64,000 nt of DNA from Kitasatospora sp. A2-31 (GTDB lineage Bacteria; Actinomycetota; Actinomycetes; Streptomycetales; Streptomycetaceae), in NCBI RefSeq assembly GCF_022288725.1, contig NZ_JAKNTA010000015.1, positions 43,985 through 107,984 on the forward strand, in the 5' to 3' direction. Shown piece after piece: positions 8,509-16,487 of the stretch. The position numbers were made by a program, and so were the translations under genes. Numbering within the stretch: position 1 is the first letter of the stretch; each line of letters opens with the position of its first letter. The notes under the pieces were generated by a model that ran no database searches, was not told the origin of the DNA, and worked only from the letters and a program-made list of their open reading frames with translations.

Positions 8509-9770
8509 GCGTCCTCCTGGTCGGCCGGGCGGACCACGAAGCCGGCGGTCTTGCCGGTGCGGTCGTTGCTGACCAGTTCCTCGACCGCGCGGACCCGGAA
8601 GTTCTCCGGGTCGTGCTGGAAGGCGGTGCTGAGGGTGAAGGTGGCGGAGAGGAGTTCGGTGCGTAGCCGGGCGGTGTCGACGGCGGCGTCACCGGCGGTG
8701 CCCGGTCCGGCACTGCCGTGGGTGAGCAGCAGGACGTCGACTCCGGTCGCCCGGCCGCCGTGCTCGGTGATCACGACCTGGGCCCGGGAGACGCCGGGCT
8801 CCTGCTCGGCCCGGGCGACCAACTCGTCCACGTGCAGGCCGAGGCCGCGCACCTGGACGACGCTGTCGCGCCGGCCCAGGACGCGCATCGCCCGGCCCGG
8901 TCGTCCGCACGGGCAGGTGGTCAACTCACCGGCGTCGCCGGTCCGGTAGCGCAGGACGGGGTTGAGCATCTCGGGGTTGAGGGTGGTGAAGTCCAGCAGC
9001 CCGTCCGGGCCGACGTGGACCAGCTGTTCGGGCAGCGGGTGGAAGGTGTCCGCCGGGCAGTCGGGGGTGTTGGTGCCGACCACCCACGTCTCGGTGGAGC
9101 CGAACATGCCCCAGCGGCGGGCCTGCGGCGAGACGGCCGCGATGTCCTCGGCGAGCTGCGGCTGCCAGGCCTCGCCGAGCCAGATCACCTTGCGCAGGGC
9201 GGGCAGCTTCAGGCCGGCGGCGCGGGCGTGCGAGAACCAGAGCCGCAGCACGCTGGGCGTTCCGCCGATCGCGGTGGCCCGCTGGTCGGCGAGGAAGCCC
9301 AGCCAGTCGCCGTACTCCTCCCGGGTGACCGAGCCGAGTGCGATCACCCGGCAGCCGGCGAGGTCGGCGAGCGCGGCGGCGAGGAAGTGCGCCCCCCACA
9401 TCCGGCCGGCGCCCCAGGCGTTGACGAAGGTGTCGTCGCGGTCGAGCGGCTGCCAGTGGGCGTGCACGCCGGCCATGTAGAAGCCGGTGGGCGCGTAGCC
9501 GATCTTGGGGGCGCCGGTGGAGCCGCCGCTCTGGAACAGCCAGGTGGCGCCGGTTCCGGCGCGCGGCTCCAGGTGGGCCAGGGCGACGTTGAGGTCGTCC
9601 TTGACCAGCGGAGGAAGGGCGGCCAGCTCGTCGAGGGTGGTGAGGCCGGCCGGCCGGCCGGCGTAGCGCGGGGCGAGCGCGGGCACCGTCCGCAGCAGGC
9701 CGAGCGCGCGGGCGGCGACGGCCAGGTGCGGCTCGACGGCCTCGGGCGGGAGGGAGAACGCGTCGGTCAT
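8505..9770 (-). CDS. PaaK-like adenylate-forming ligase (second of two)
   Basis: A 421-residue PaaK-type ligase. It shows the phosphate loop QSGGSTGAPKIGY, the FGSTETWVVG acyl-pocket region, the RTGDAGEL adenylate loop and C-terminal NDRTGKTAGF with the catalytic Lys. A Cys pair in TTCPCGRPG resembles the Cys cluster found in several PaaK relatives. ATG 9770 overlaps the stop of the ATP-grasp gene (ATGA). Having two such ligases plus a third AMP-ligase and an adenylation domain means at least four acids or amino acids could be activated in this cluster, or that some act on the same intermediate in turn. Confidence 0.85.
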   Translation of the reverse strand: MTDAFSLPPEAVEPHLAVAARALGLLRTVPALAPRYAGRPAGLTTLDELAALPPLVKDDLNVALAHLEPRAGTGATWLFQSGGSTGAPKIGYAPTGFYMAGVHAHWQPLDRDDTFVNAWGAGRMWGAHFLAAALADLAGCRVIALGSVTREEYGDWLGFLADQRATAIGGTPSVLRLWFSHARAAGLKLPALRKVIWLGEAWQPQLAEDIAAVSPQARRWGMFGSTETWVVGTNTPDCPADTFHPLPEQLVHVGPDGLLDFTTLNPEMLNPVLRYRTGDAGELTTCPCGRPGRAMRVLGRRDSVVQVRGLGLHVDELVARAEQEPGVSRAQVVITEHGGRATGVDVLLLTHGSAGPGTAGDAAVDTARLRTELLSATFTLSTAFQHDPENFRVRAVEELVSNDRTGKTAGFVVRPADQEDA

Positions 9771-10798
9771 CGCGGGTCCGTCCGTGGGGTGGTGGCGGTC
9801 TGGTCGGCGAGCCACTTGGCGTGGCCGTCGCGGTAGGCGGTGAACCGGGCGCGGGTGATGTCCCGCTGGAGGGTCCGGTCGGGATCGGACCAGTCGGGGG
9901 CGATCACGCCGTCCGGCTCCAGCTCCGAGAACCAGTACCGCTCGCCGTCGTGGAGGAAGTCGACGCAGAAGAACGGGATGCCCAGCTTCTCGGCGAAGTA
10001 GCTGGTGGCCTCGGCCAGTTCGGGCGGCACCGGCGGGAACTCCATCGCCCCGCCGCGGCTGGCGTTGGCGACCGGCGAACCGGGTTCGGGGATCCGCTTC
10101 ATCACCGCGTAGGGCCGGCCGTCGACGACGTAGACCCGGTAGTCGACGGTGCCGTCACCGAGGTAGGGCTGGACGACGAGCGTGGTGTCGCCACCCTGGG
10201 CGAGGCTGGCCAGGCCGCGGATGTCCTCCGGTCCGCGGGCCAGGTTGATCCCGCCGCCTCCGCACCAGCCGGAGGGCTTGACGATGGCCGGGTAGGTGAG
10301 GTTGCCCAGCGCCACCTCGTACCGGTGCTTGCTGATGTCGCGCCCGGTGCCGATCCGCACCGTCGGGATCGGCGGCACCGGGGAGTCGGCCAGGTGCAGT
10401 ACGGTGGCGAGCTTGTCGTTGCCGATGAGGGAGATGTGCGGCGGGAACGGCAGGTAAAAGCCGGCCTGGTCGAGCACGGCGTAGAGCGCGTACTGGTTGA
10501 AGACGTCCATCGCCTGGTAGGGCAGCGAGTAGAGCGCGGTGATGAAGAGGGTGTCCTGCGGGGTCACCGGCTCCTCGTCCACGTAGACCACCGGCCGGGC
10601 CGGGTCGGTGGCGTCCACGGTGACCGCGTCGGGTGCGTGCCGGCACCAGGTGAGGCCCAACTCCTCGGCCGTCTCCGCGTAGAGGTCCCAGAAGAAGTGG
10701 TGCCAGGTGGCGGTCATCCGGGTGGACTCGCGGTCGGGGAAGATCCAGCACATCCGGCGCAGCGGGCCGGGGTCGTGGGCGGGGCTAGTGGGGCTCAC
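9767..10798 (-). CDS. ATP-grasp ligase
   Basis: A 343-residue protein with the ATP-grasp arrangement. Substrate-side residues LIGNDKLATVLHL are followed by the central-domain VALGNLTYPAIVKPSGWC and a glycine-rich GGGGINLARG loop. The acidic metal-binding C-terminal part is FFCVDFLHDG...FSELEPDGVIAPDW. Enzymes of this fold join a carboxylate, as acyl-phosphate, to an amine or thiol. With no NRPS condensation domain in the cluster, this is the best candidate for the amide-bond-forming step. GTG 10798 overlaps the aminomutase stop (GTGA) behind AAGGAG. The substrate is unknown. Confidence 0.85.
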   Translation of the reverse strand: MSPTSPAHDPGPLRRMCWIFPDRESTRMTATWHHFFWDLYAETAEELGLTWCRHAPDAVTVDATDPARPVVYVDEEPVTPQDTLFITALYSLPYQAMDVFNQYALYAVLDQAGFYLPFPPHISLIGNDKLATVLHLADSPVPPIPTVRIGTGRDISKHRYEVALGNLTYPAIVKPSGWCGGGGINLARGPEDIRGLASLAQGGDTTLVVQPYLGDGTVDYRVYVVDGRPYAVMKRIPEPGSPVANASRGGAMEFPPVPPELAEATSYFAEKLGIPFFCVDFLHDGERYWFSELEPDGVIAPDWSDPDRTLQRDITRARFTAYRDGHAKWLADQTATTPRTDPR

Positions 10799-12525
10799 CG
10801 GGCTCCTTCCGGGGTGGTCTGCGGGGTCGGGGCGGGCCGTGGGGCCGGGACGGCCGGCGAGGTGGAGGCCGGCGGGGCCGGCAGTACAGGCAGGGCTGGC
10901 GGGGCCGGCAACGGAGCGGCCAGGAGCGCGGGAAGCCCCCGCCGTCCGGGCCGCCCCGGCCGCGTGCCCTGCCCTTCCCGTGCGGCCTGCCCTTCCCGTG
11001 CGGCCGGCTCGGACCGTGCGGCCTGCTCGGCCCACCAGCGGCGGCCGGCCTCCGGAAGGGTGTCGACCGGGTCGTAGTACGGGTGGCGCCGCTCCAGCGG
11101 CGTCCCGCCGGCGGCACGGACCTCCAGTTCGGTGCGGTAGTTCTTGGTCCAGTACGAGATGCCGCGCTCGCGGTCGTACCCGACCACCTGGTGCACCCAG
11201 CGCTTGCCGAGGTTCGGCACGTCGCAGACCAGCCGCGGGGTGGCGTAGCCGGGCAGGTAGCCCATGATCGCCTCCTGGAGCCGCTGTGCCTCGTGCACGC
11301 TGGTGCGCCAGTGCTCGGCGTTGGGGATCATGTCGCAGAGGTAGAAGTAGTAGGGCAGGATGTTCGCCTCCCCCTGGAGGGCGAAGCAGAGGTCGAGCAG
11401 GTCCTCGGGGGTGGCGTTGACACCGCGCATCAGCACGCCCTGGTTGCGGACGTCCCGCACCCCCGCGTCCAGCAGCGCCCGGGCCGCCTCGGCGACCAGT
11501 GGGGTCACCGACCGGACGTGATTGGCGTGGGTGTGCACCGCGAGGTTGACGGACCGTCGGGCGGCCACCCCGGCCACCCGGTGGACGCCTTCGAGGACCT
11601 CCGGCTGCAGCCAGTGCTGCGGCAGACCGACCACCGACTTGCTGGCCAGCCGGATGTCCCGGACGGTCTCCAGCTCCAGCAGCCGCATCAGGAACGACTC
11701 CAGTTGCGGCCAGGGCACGTTGGCGAGGTCACCGCCGGAGACGACCACGTCGCGCACGGTCGGCGTCCGCTTGAGGTAGTCGAGCATCAGCTCCTGCCGG
11801 TGGAACGGCCGCAGCACCAGCCTGGTCTTGGTGACCTGCGGCGTGGACGTGCCGACCAGGTCCATCCGGGTGCAGTGGCCGCAGTACTGGGGGCAGGTGG
11901 AGACCAGCTCCGCCAGCACCTTGGTCGGGTAGCGGTGGGTCAGCCCCTCCACCACCCACATCTGCGCCTCGTGCAGCGAGTCGCGCTCGGCCTTGGGGTG
12001 GCTGGGCCACCGCGGGTGCCGGTCGGCGTGCACCGGCAGCATGTAGCGGCGGACCGGGTCGGCCAGGAAGGCCGCGGTGAAGGCGTGCCGCTCGGCCGCG
12101 GCGTCGGCGGCCATGGTGTTCAGCATCTGCGGCGGCAGCAGCATCGACATGGTGGCGAACTGGGCCTGATCCGACGCCAGTTGGTCGTAGAAGTCGCCGG
12201 TCAGCAGGTCACCGAAGACGGCCTGCAGCTGGCGGGCGTTCTTGACGCAGTGCGCCCGCTGCCACTGGGCGTCGCGCCACTGGGCGTCGGTCACGTCGCG
12301 CCAACCCGGCAGCCGGCGCCAGTCCGGCTCCACCAGCGCGGTCCGGACGTACTGGTACGGCTGCCGCGGCCGGGCGGCGCCCACCGACGCTTCGGTGCGC
12401 GACGCTTCGGTGCGCGGCGGTTCGGTGCGCGGCGGTTCGGCGCGCGGCGGTTCGGCGCGCTCGGATTCCGGGCGCGGGTTCTCCGGGCGCGGGTTCTCCG
12501 GGTGCCCGGGGTCGGGGCGGTCCAT
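10795..12525 (-). CDS. KamA-family radical SAM 2,3-aminomutase
   Basis: A 576-residue protein whose core matches lysine 2,3-aminomutase-type enzymes, which move an alpha-amino group to the beta carbon using SAM, a [4Fe-4S] cluster and PLP. The cluster ligands are C211, C215 and C218 in TCPQYCGHCTR. The C-terminal PLP/substrate region is YATPRLVCDVPNLGKRW, with D435 and a probable PLP Lys (K441). From memory of the clostridial enzyme, two Asp residues (293, 330) hold the lysine side-chain amine. Here the first falls on Ala371 (MRGVNA), so the substrate may not be lysine. Extra repetitive N-terminal (PPR/TE repeats) and Ala/Pro-rich C-terminal tails make it longer than usual. It starts 7 bases after the AMP-ligase stop. 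Confidence 0.88.
   Translation of the reverse strand: MDRPDPGHPENPRPENPRPESERAEPPRAEPPRTEPPRTEASRTEASVGAARPRQPYQYVRTALVEPDWRRLPGWRDVTDAQWRDAQWQRAHCVKNARQLQAVFGDLLTGDFYDQLASDQAQFATMSMLLPPQMLNTMAADAAAERHAFTAAFLADPVRRYMLPVHADRHPRWPSHPKAERDSLHEAQMWVVEGLTHRYPTKVLAELVSTCPQYCGHCTRMDLVGTSTPQVTKTRLVLRPFHRQELMLDYLKRTPTVRDVVVSGGDLANVPWPQLESFLMRLLELETVRDIRLASKSVVGLPQHWLQPEVLEGVHRVAGVAARRSVNLAVHTHANHVRSVTPLVAEAARALLDAGVRDVRNQGVLMRGVNATPEDLLDLCFALQGEANILPYYFYLCDMIPNAEHWRTSVHEAQRLQEAIMGYLPGYATPRLVCDVPNLGKRWVHQVVGYDRERGISYWTKNYRTELEVRAAGGTPLERRHPYYDPVDTLPEAGRRWWAEQAARSEPAAREGQAAREGQGTRPGRPGRRGLPALLAAPLPAPPALPVLPAPPASTSPAVPAPRPAPTPQTTPEGAR
12385..12510. repeat. In-frame tandem repeats in the aminomutase N-terminus
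   Basis: Units such as CGACGCTTCGGTGCG and CGGCGGTTCGGCGCG, then GCGGGTTCTCCGG twice, encode a Pro/Glu/Arg-rich tail of about 35 residues ahead of the conserved enzyme. Confidence 0.6.
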
Positions 12526-12532
12526 CCGAGCG

Positions 12533-14260
12533 CTACTGGGTGGCGAAGAGGGTCGCGAAGCGGGTGCGCAGTTCGCGCTTGAGCACCTTGCCGGTGGGCC
12601 CGAGCGGGAACTCCTCCGCCGTGCGGGCGATCCGGACGGCGGCCAGCGTGGCCAGTCCGGCGCCGGCCAGCGCCTTGTTCGCCGCCTCCAGGACGTCCTC
12701 CGCCCGCACATCGGCGGCCTCCGCCGCCGACTGCAACTGGACTACTGCGATGGGCCGTTGGGCCTCGCCCGCGGCGCCTGGGACGCCGATCACCGAGCAG
12801 TCCCGCACCAGTTCGGCGCAGTCCGCGAGCAGCACCTCCTCGATCGGCAGGCTGTAGACCGGGCCGGCCGCGGTGTCGATGACGTCCACCGTGCGGTCCA
12901 GGTGGTAGAACCGGCCCTCGGCGTCGCGCCGGGCGACGTCCCCGGTCAGCCAGTAGCCGGCCAGCTCGAAGCTGCTGGTGAGTCGGGCGTTGTTCCAGTA
13001 TCCCGGCGTCCGCGAGGGCGTGTCCACCGCGAGCAGCCCGACCGTGCCGTCCGGGACCTCCGCGCCGTCCTGGTCGAGCACGGCCGCCCGGCGGACCACC
13101 TCCAGCGGCTTGCCGACGCAGCGGTCGTCCCGCGCGCTCTCCGGCGTGGTCACCTGGCCGAACAGGCCCATGCCCATCTCCGAGGAACCCAGTCCGTCGA
13201 TGAACTGCGAGCCGGGCAGGGCGGGTTGCTCGGCCTTCTCACGCGGCAGCAGCCAGGGCCGGATCAGCCCGGCCGGCCGCTCCCCCAGCTGGACCAGCCG
13301 ACGGATGTGCCCGTAGTGCGCACTGTCACCGGTGTTGAACCACGAGTGCACCTTGGCCGCCCCCCGCACCGGCAGCTCCCCGGTGGCGAGTTCGACGAAG
13401 GTGCGCGGGAAGGACGCCACCATGGTCGGCTGGAACGCCTCCATCACCGGCTCCACGACCGAGCGCCGCCAGTCGGCCATCACCACCGTCGGCAGGCCGA
13501 GCAGGGTCGCGGTGAGGAAGTAGCTCAGGCCGCCCGCGTGGGTGTGCGGCATCAGCGACATCAGCCGGTCGTACGACTCGGCCGGGAAGCGCACCATGCG
13601 CGGCTGCTTGCCGTCCCAGAACTGTCGGTGCGCCAGCATCGTCGACTTGGGCGTGCCGGTGGTGCCGGAGGAGTGGATCAGCGCGACGACGTCGTCCGCC
13701 GCGTGCCGGTACGGGTACGCCGCGGGCAGTCCGCCGGAGGCGTCCGCGTCGAAGGCCTGCACCTCGGCGGCGAGCGCGAGGAAGCGCGGCCGGCGCTGCG
13801 GGTCCTGGCGGTAGGCGGCGGCCAGACGGGTGGTGTCGTCGGCGACCACGCCGACCACGCCCACGTGGTTGAGGTAGCGCACCATCACGTCGTGCCGCAT
13901 CGCGTCGTTGACCAGCGCCGGGACAGCACCCAGCGCGGTCAGCGCGAGGAAGTGCAGCAACGGCTCCAGGCCCTCGCCGATCACCACGGCCACGGGCTCG
14001 CCCGGGCGCACGCCGTTGGCGTGGTACCAGGCGGCGTACCGGTCGCGCAGCGCGGCGAGGTCGAGCAGGCTGTGGCCGCGCAGCACGACGGCGCCGCGGT
14101 GGTCGGTGTGGTGACTGTAGGCGTACGGGACCGCGCGGTTAGGGTTCACGGCGATGGCGTGGTCGAGGAAGTTTCCGGCGCCGAGGTCGGGCTCGGTCAT
14201 CAGCCGCTCGCGGGCGGCGAGGGGCGCGACGGGACTCTGGGGGGAAGGCTGGTCGCTCAT
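12533..14260 (-). CDS. Acyl/aryl-AMP ligase (ANL superfamily)
   Basis: A 575-residue class I adenylate-forming enzyme. The phosphate loop is LIHSSGTTGTPKSTMLAH near residue 200. Later motifs are DGLGSSEMGMG, YWLTGDVARRDAEGRFYHLDR and the C-terminal LGPTGKVLKRELR with the catalytic Lys. It is annotation-type acyl-CoA synthetase/FAAL and would activate a carboxylic acid, passing it to CoA or to the free carrier protein upstream. ATG 14260 has only a weak GCGAGACC site. The aminomutase begins 7 bases after its stop, so the two are co-transcribed. Confidence 0.87.
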   Translation of the reverse strand: MSDQPSPQSPVAPLAARERLMTEPDLGAGNFLDHAIAVNPNRAVPYAYSHHTDHRGAVVLRGHSLLDLAALRDRYAAWYHANGVRPGEPVAVVIGEGLEPLLHFLALTALGAVPALVNDAMRHDVMVRYLNHVGVVGVVADDTTRLAAAYRQDPQRRPRFLALAAEVQAFDADASGGLPAAYPYRHAADDVVALIHSSGTTGTPKSTMLAHRQFWDGKQPRMVRFPAESYDRLMSLMPHTHAGGLSYFLTATLLGLPTVVMADWRRSVVEPVMEAFQPTMVASFPRTFVELATGELPVRGAAKVHSWFNTGDSAHYGHIRRLVQLGERPAGLIRPWLLPREKAEQPALPGSQFIDGLGSSEMGMGLFGQVTTPESARDDRCVGKPLEVVRRAAVLDQDGAEVPDGTVGLLAVDTPSRTPGYWNNARLTSSFELAGYWLTGDVARRDAEGRFYHLDRTVDVIDTAAGPVYSLPIEEVLLADCAELVRDCSVIGVPGAAGEAQRPIAVVQLQSAAEAADVRAEDVLEAANKALAGAGLATLAAVRIARTAEEFPLGPTGKVLKRELRTRFATLFATQ

Positions 14261-14573
14261 CGGGGTCTCGCAATCGTGAAGGTGTGGCCCGCCGCCGGCT
14301 CCGGTGGAGCGGACGGCCGGCCGGGCTCGACGGACGGACTCAACGGGGCTTGCTGGGCGGAGACTCGGCGGGGCGGAGACTCGGCGGGGCGATCCGGTGC
14401 CGACCGGTGCCCGGCCCGCCCACCGGTGCGGCACGCACGGTGATCCTCGCGTGGTGGTACGGATGCGGTGGTCCCGCGGGTGGTGCTGGGCGGTGCAGTG
14501 ATCCCGCATGTGGTGTTGCAGGTGGGCTTTCGCGCAGGGGAGTTCGGGCCGGAGGCGGTTCCACCCCGGCGCC
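14261..14573. other. Spacer between amine oxidase and AMP-ligase genes
   Basis: No gene is seen. A 16-base unit GCGGAGACTCGGCGGG is duplicated in tandem near 14357-14389. It belongs to the same GACTCGG repeat style as the 6.1-6.2 kb spacer. The gap is long enough to hold an internal promoter, but I cannot point to convincing boxes. Confidence 0.4.
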
Positions 14574-16052
14574 TCAGCCGGCCGGGCGGTCGAGGATCTC
14601 CGCGACGACGCGGCGGCCGGACCGGACCGCGCCCTCCAACAGCCCGAAGAACTCGGTGCTGGTCTCGGTCCCCGCCCAGTGCACCCGGCCGTGCGGGGCG
14701 GTCAGCGCCGGACCGAGCCGAAGCCAGTCGCCGGGCCCGAACAACGCGGCGTAACAGCCCTTGCTGTAGGTCTCGTTGACCCAGTCGGTGACGTGGAAGC
14801 CGATCGGCTCGGGGAGCATCGGGAACAGCCGGGCGGCCTGCGCGACCGCCGCGGCGCGTTGCTGCGACGGATCCAGGGCGGCGAAGCGGTGCGCCTCGGC
14901 CCCGGTGACGAACCCGGTGAGCACCCCGGCACCGCCGCCGGACGGCGAGTCGTCGACCGTGGAGAGCAGCGGCCCCTCGGCGTTGACCGACCAGCCGGAG
15001 AGCCCGTGCTCGCGCCAGATCGGTGCCGGGTAGACCAGGTGGAGCTTGACCGCGCAGCCGCGCCCGGTCCGCTCCCCCGCGCGGGGCGACGGCGGTGCGG
15101 GGCGCTGGTCCAGGGCGTCGGCGAGCAGCGGCGGCAGCGCCACGACCGCGACGTCCCCGCGGTACTCGCCGCGCGCCGTGCGGACGGTGACCCCGTCGGG
15201 GTCCTGGTGGACCGCGAGGGCCGGCTCACCGAGCCGGAGCCGCCCGTACGGCGAGGCCGTCAGCCGGGCGGCCAGCCGCTCGCAGAGCAGGTGCGCCCCG
15301 CCGGCCACGCGGTCCTGCTGGGCGCCGCCCTCGAAGGCGTTGAGATAGCGCAGTCCGCCGCCCGAGCGCAGGTAGAAGGCCATGTGCAGGACGGAGACGT
15401 CGGCCGGGTCGGCGGCCATCATCTCGCCCAGGAAGAGCGGGAAGAAGAGCCGGGCGTCCGGGTGGGAGAGCTCCTGCCCGGCCCACTCGGCGGCGGTCAG
15501 GGTGTCCAGCCGGGCGGCCTCCGGGGTGAGCCACGGCGCCTCCGGCTCCACCGCGGCGGTGAGTTCGGCGAGCCGGTCGAAGAGGTCGCCGAGCGCCACC
15601 GCGTTGAGCGGGGGGAAGCGGCCGTCCCGGGTGACGCACGCGTCGCCGCGCCCGGACGGGTGGGCACCCGGGTGGGCATCCGGATCGGCGTCCGGCGGGG
15701 CGTCCGAACGGGCGCCGGGGCCGGAGTCCGTACCCGCGTCCGTACCCGCGTCCGTGCGGGCGAGGGCGAAGCGACTGGCGCCGGCCATCGTGGTCGGCGT
15801 CATGGCCAGGTCCAACTCCTTCAGGAGAGCAAGGAGTTCGGTGTGCCGGTCGCCGAGGTAGGCGGCTCCGGCATCGACCCACTCGCGGGGGGCGACCTCG
15901 ATCCCGCGCGTCCGCCCGCCGACCCGCTCGCGCGCCTCCAGCACGGTGACCTCGACCCCGCGGGCCGCAAGGCCGGTGGCGGCGGTCAGCCCGGCCACCC
16001 CGCCCCCGATCACCACGGCCGAGGCGACGGCGCCGCTGTTCCCGGCGCTCAT
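14574..16052 (-). CDS. FAD-dependent amine oxidase (flavin monoamine oxidase family)
   Basis: A 492-residue flavoenzyme. The FAD-binding dinucleotide fold is at the N-terminus (VVIGGGVAGLTAATGLAARG, then LEARERVGGRTRG), and the C-terminal FAD motif is VHWAGTETSTEFFGLLEGAVRSGRR. It would oxidise an amine to an imine with reduction of O2. ATG 16052 overlaps the carrier-protein stop as ATGA, so the two are translationally coupled. Oxidation of a carrier-bound amino acid is therefore an attractive idea, not shown. Residues of about 100-140 are an Asp/Gly/Ala/Pro-rich insertion (TDAGTDAGTD...) absent from the core fold, encoded by short DNA repeats. Confidence 0.9.
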   Translation of the reverse strand: MSAGNSGAVASAVVIGGGVAGLTAATGLAARGVEVTVLEARERVGGRTRGIEVAPREWVDAGAAYLGDRHTELLALLKELDLAMTPTTMAGASRFALARTDAGTDAGTDSGPGARSDAPPDADPDAHPGAHPSGRGDACVTRDGRFPPLNAVALGDLFDRLAELTAAVEPEAPWLTPEAARLDTLTAAEWAGQELSHPDARLFFPLFLGEMMAADPADVSVLHMAFYLRSGGGLRYLNAFEGGAQQDRVAGGAHLLCERLAARLTASPYGRLRLGEPALAVHQDPDGVTVRTARGEYRGDVAVVALPPLLADALDQRPAPPSPRAGERTGRGCAVKLHLVYPAPIWREHGLSGWSVNAEGPLLSTVDDSPSGGGAGVLTGFVTGAEAHRFAALDPSQQRAAAVAQAARLFPMLPEPIGFHVTDWVNETYSKGCYAALFGPGDWLRLGPALTAPHGRVHWAGTETSTEFFGLLEGAVRSGRRVVAEILDRPAG

Positions 16053-16291
16053 CCGGCGGCCGCGATCAGCCGGGCGAGGCCGGCCGGGGTGGGCGCGAGC
16101 GCGAAGTCGTCGAAGGTCAGCTCGACGCCGTACGTCCGGGCGACGGCGCTCAGCACGCGGGTGGCGATCAGGGAGTCGCCGCCGAGGTGGAAGAAGTCGG
16201 AGTCCGCCTCGACGTCACTGCGCTCCAGGACGCGCCGGAAGATCTCCGCCACGCCCGCGACCTCGGCCGATCTGGTGTCAACGCTGCTCAT
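16049..16291 (-). CDS. Free-standing acyl/peptidyl carrier protein
   Basis: An 80-residue single carrier domain. The phosphopantetheine attachment site is FFHLGGDSLIATRV, with Ser40 as the modified residue; the GGDS form is usual for NRPS carriers. It would hold an amino acid or acyl group as a thioester. ATG 16291 follows AAAGGAGA; a GTG one codon earlier is also possible. The free-standing adenylation protein lies 196 bases upstream and is the probable loading enzyme. The carrier is translationally coupled to the amine oxidase. Confidence 0.92.
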   Translation of the reverse strand: MSSVDTRSAEVAGVAEIFRRVLERSDVEADSDFFHLGGDSLIATRVLSAVARTYGVELTFDDFALAPTPAGLARLIAAAG

Positions 16292-16487
16292 CACATGCTC
16301 TCCTTTACCTACGGGTGGACCCGTGGGGCACCTGGTGGCGGGTCTGGACGGGCAGGCCCCGAGCAGGGCGGGCCTGGTGGTGGGCGCCGGGCCCGGCCGT
16401 CCGGGGCGCGTCCGCTCCGCGGTTCCCCGACGGCTCCGTGGCCGTCGGGTGGGCTCGCCGCCCAGGGCGCGCCCTTCGGACCACGCC

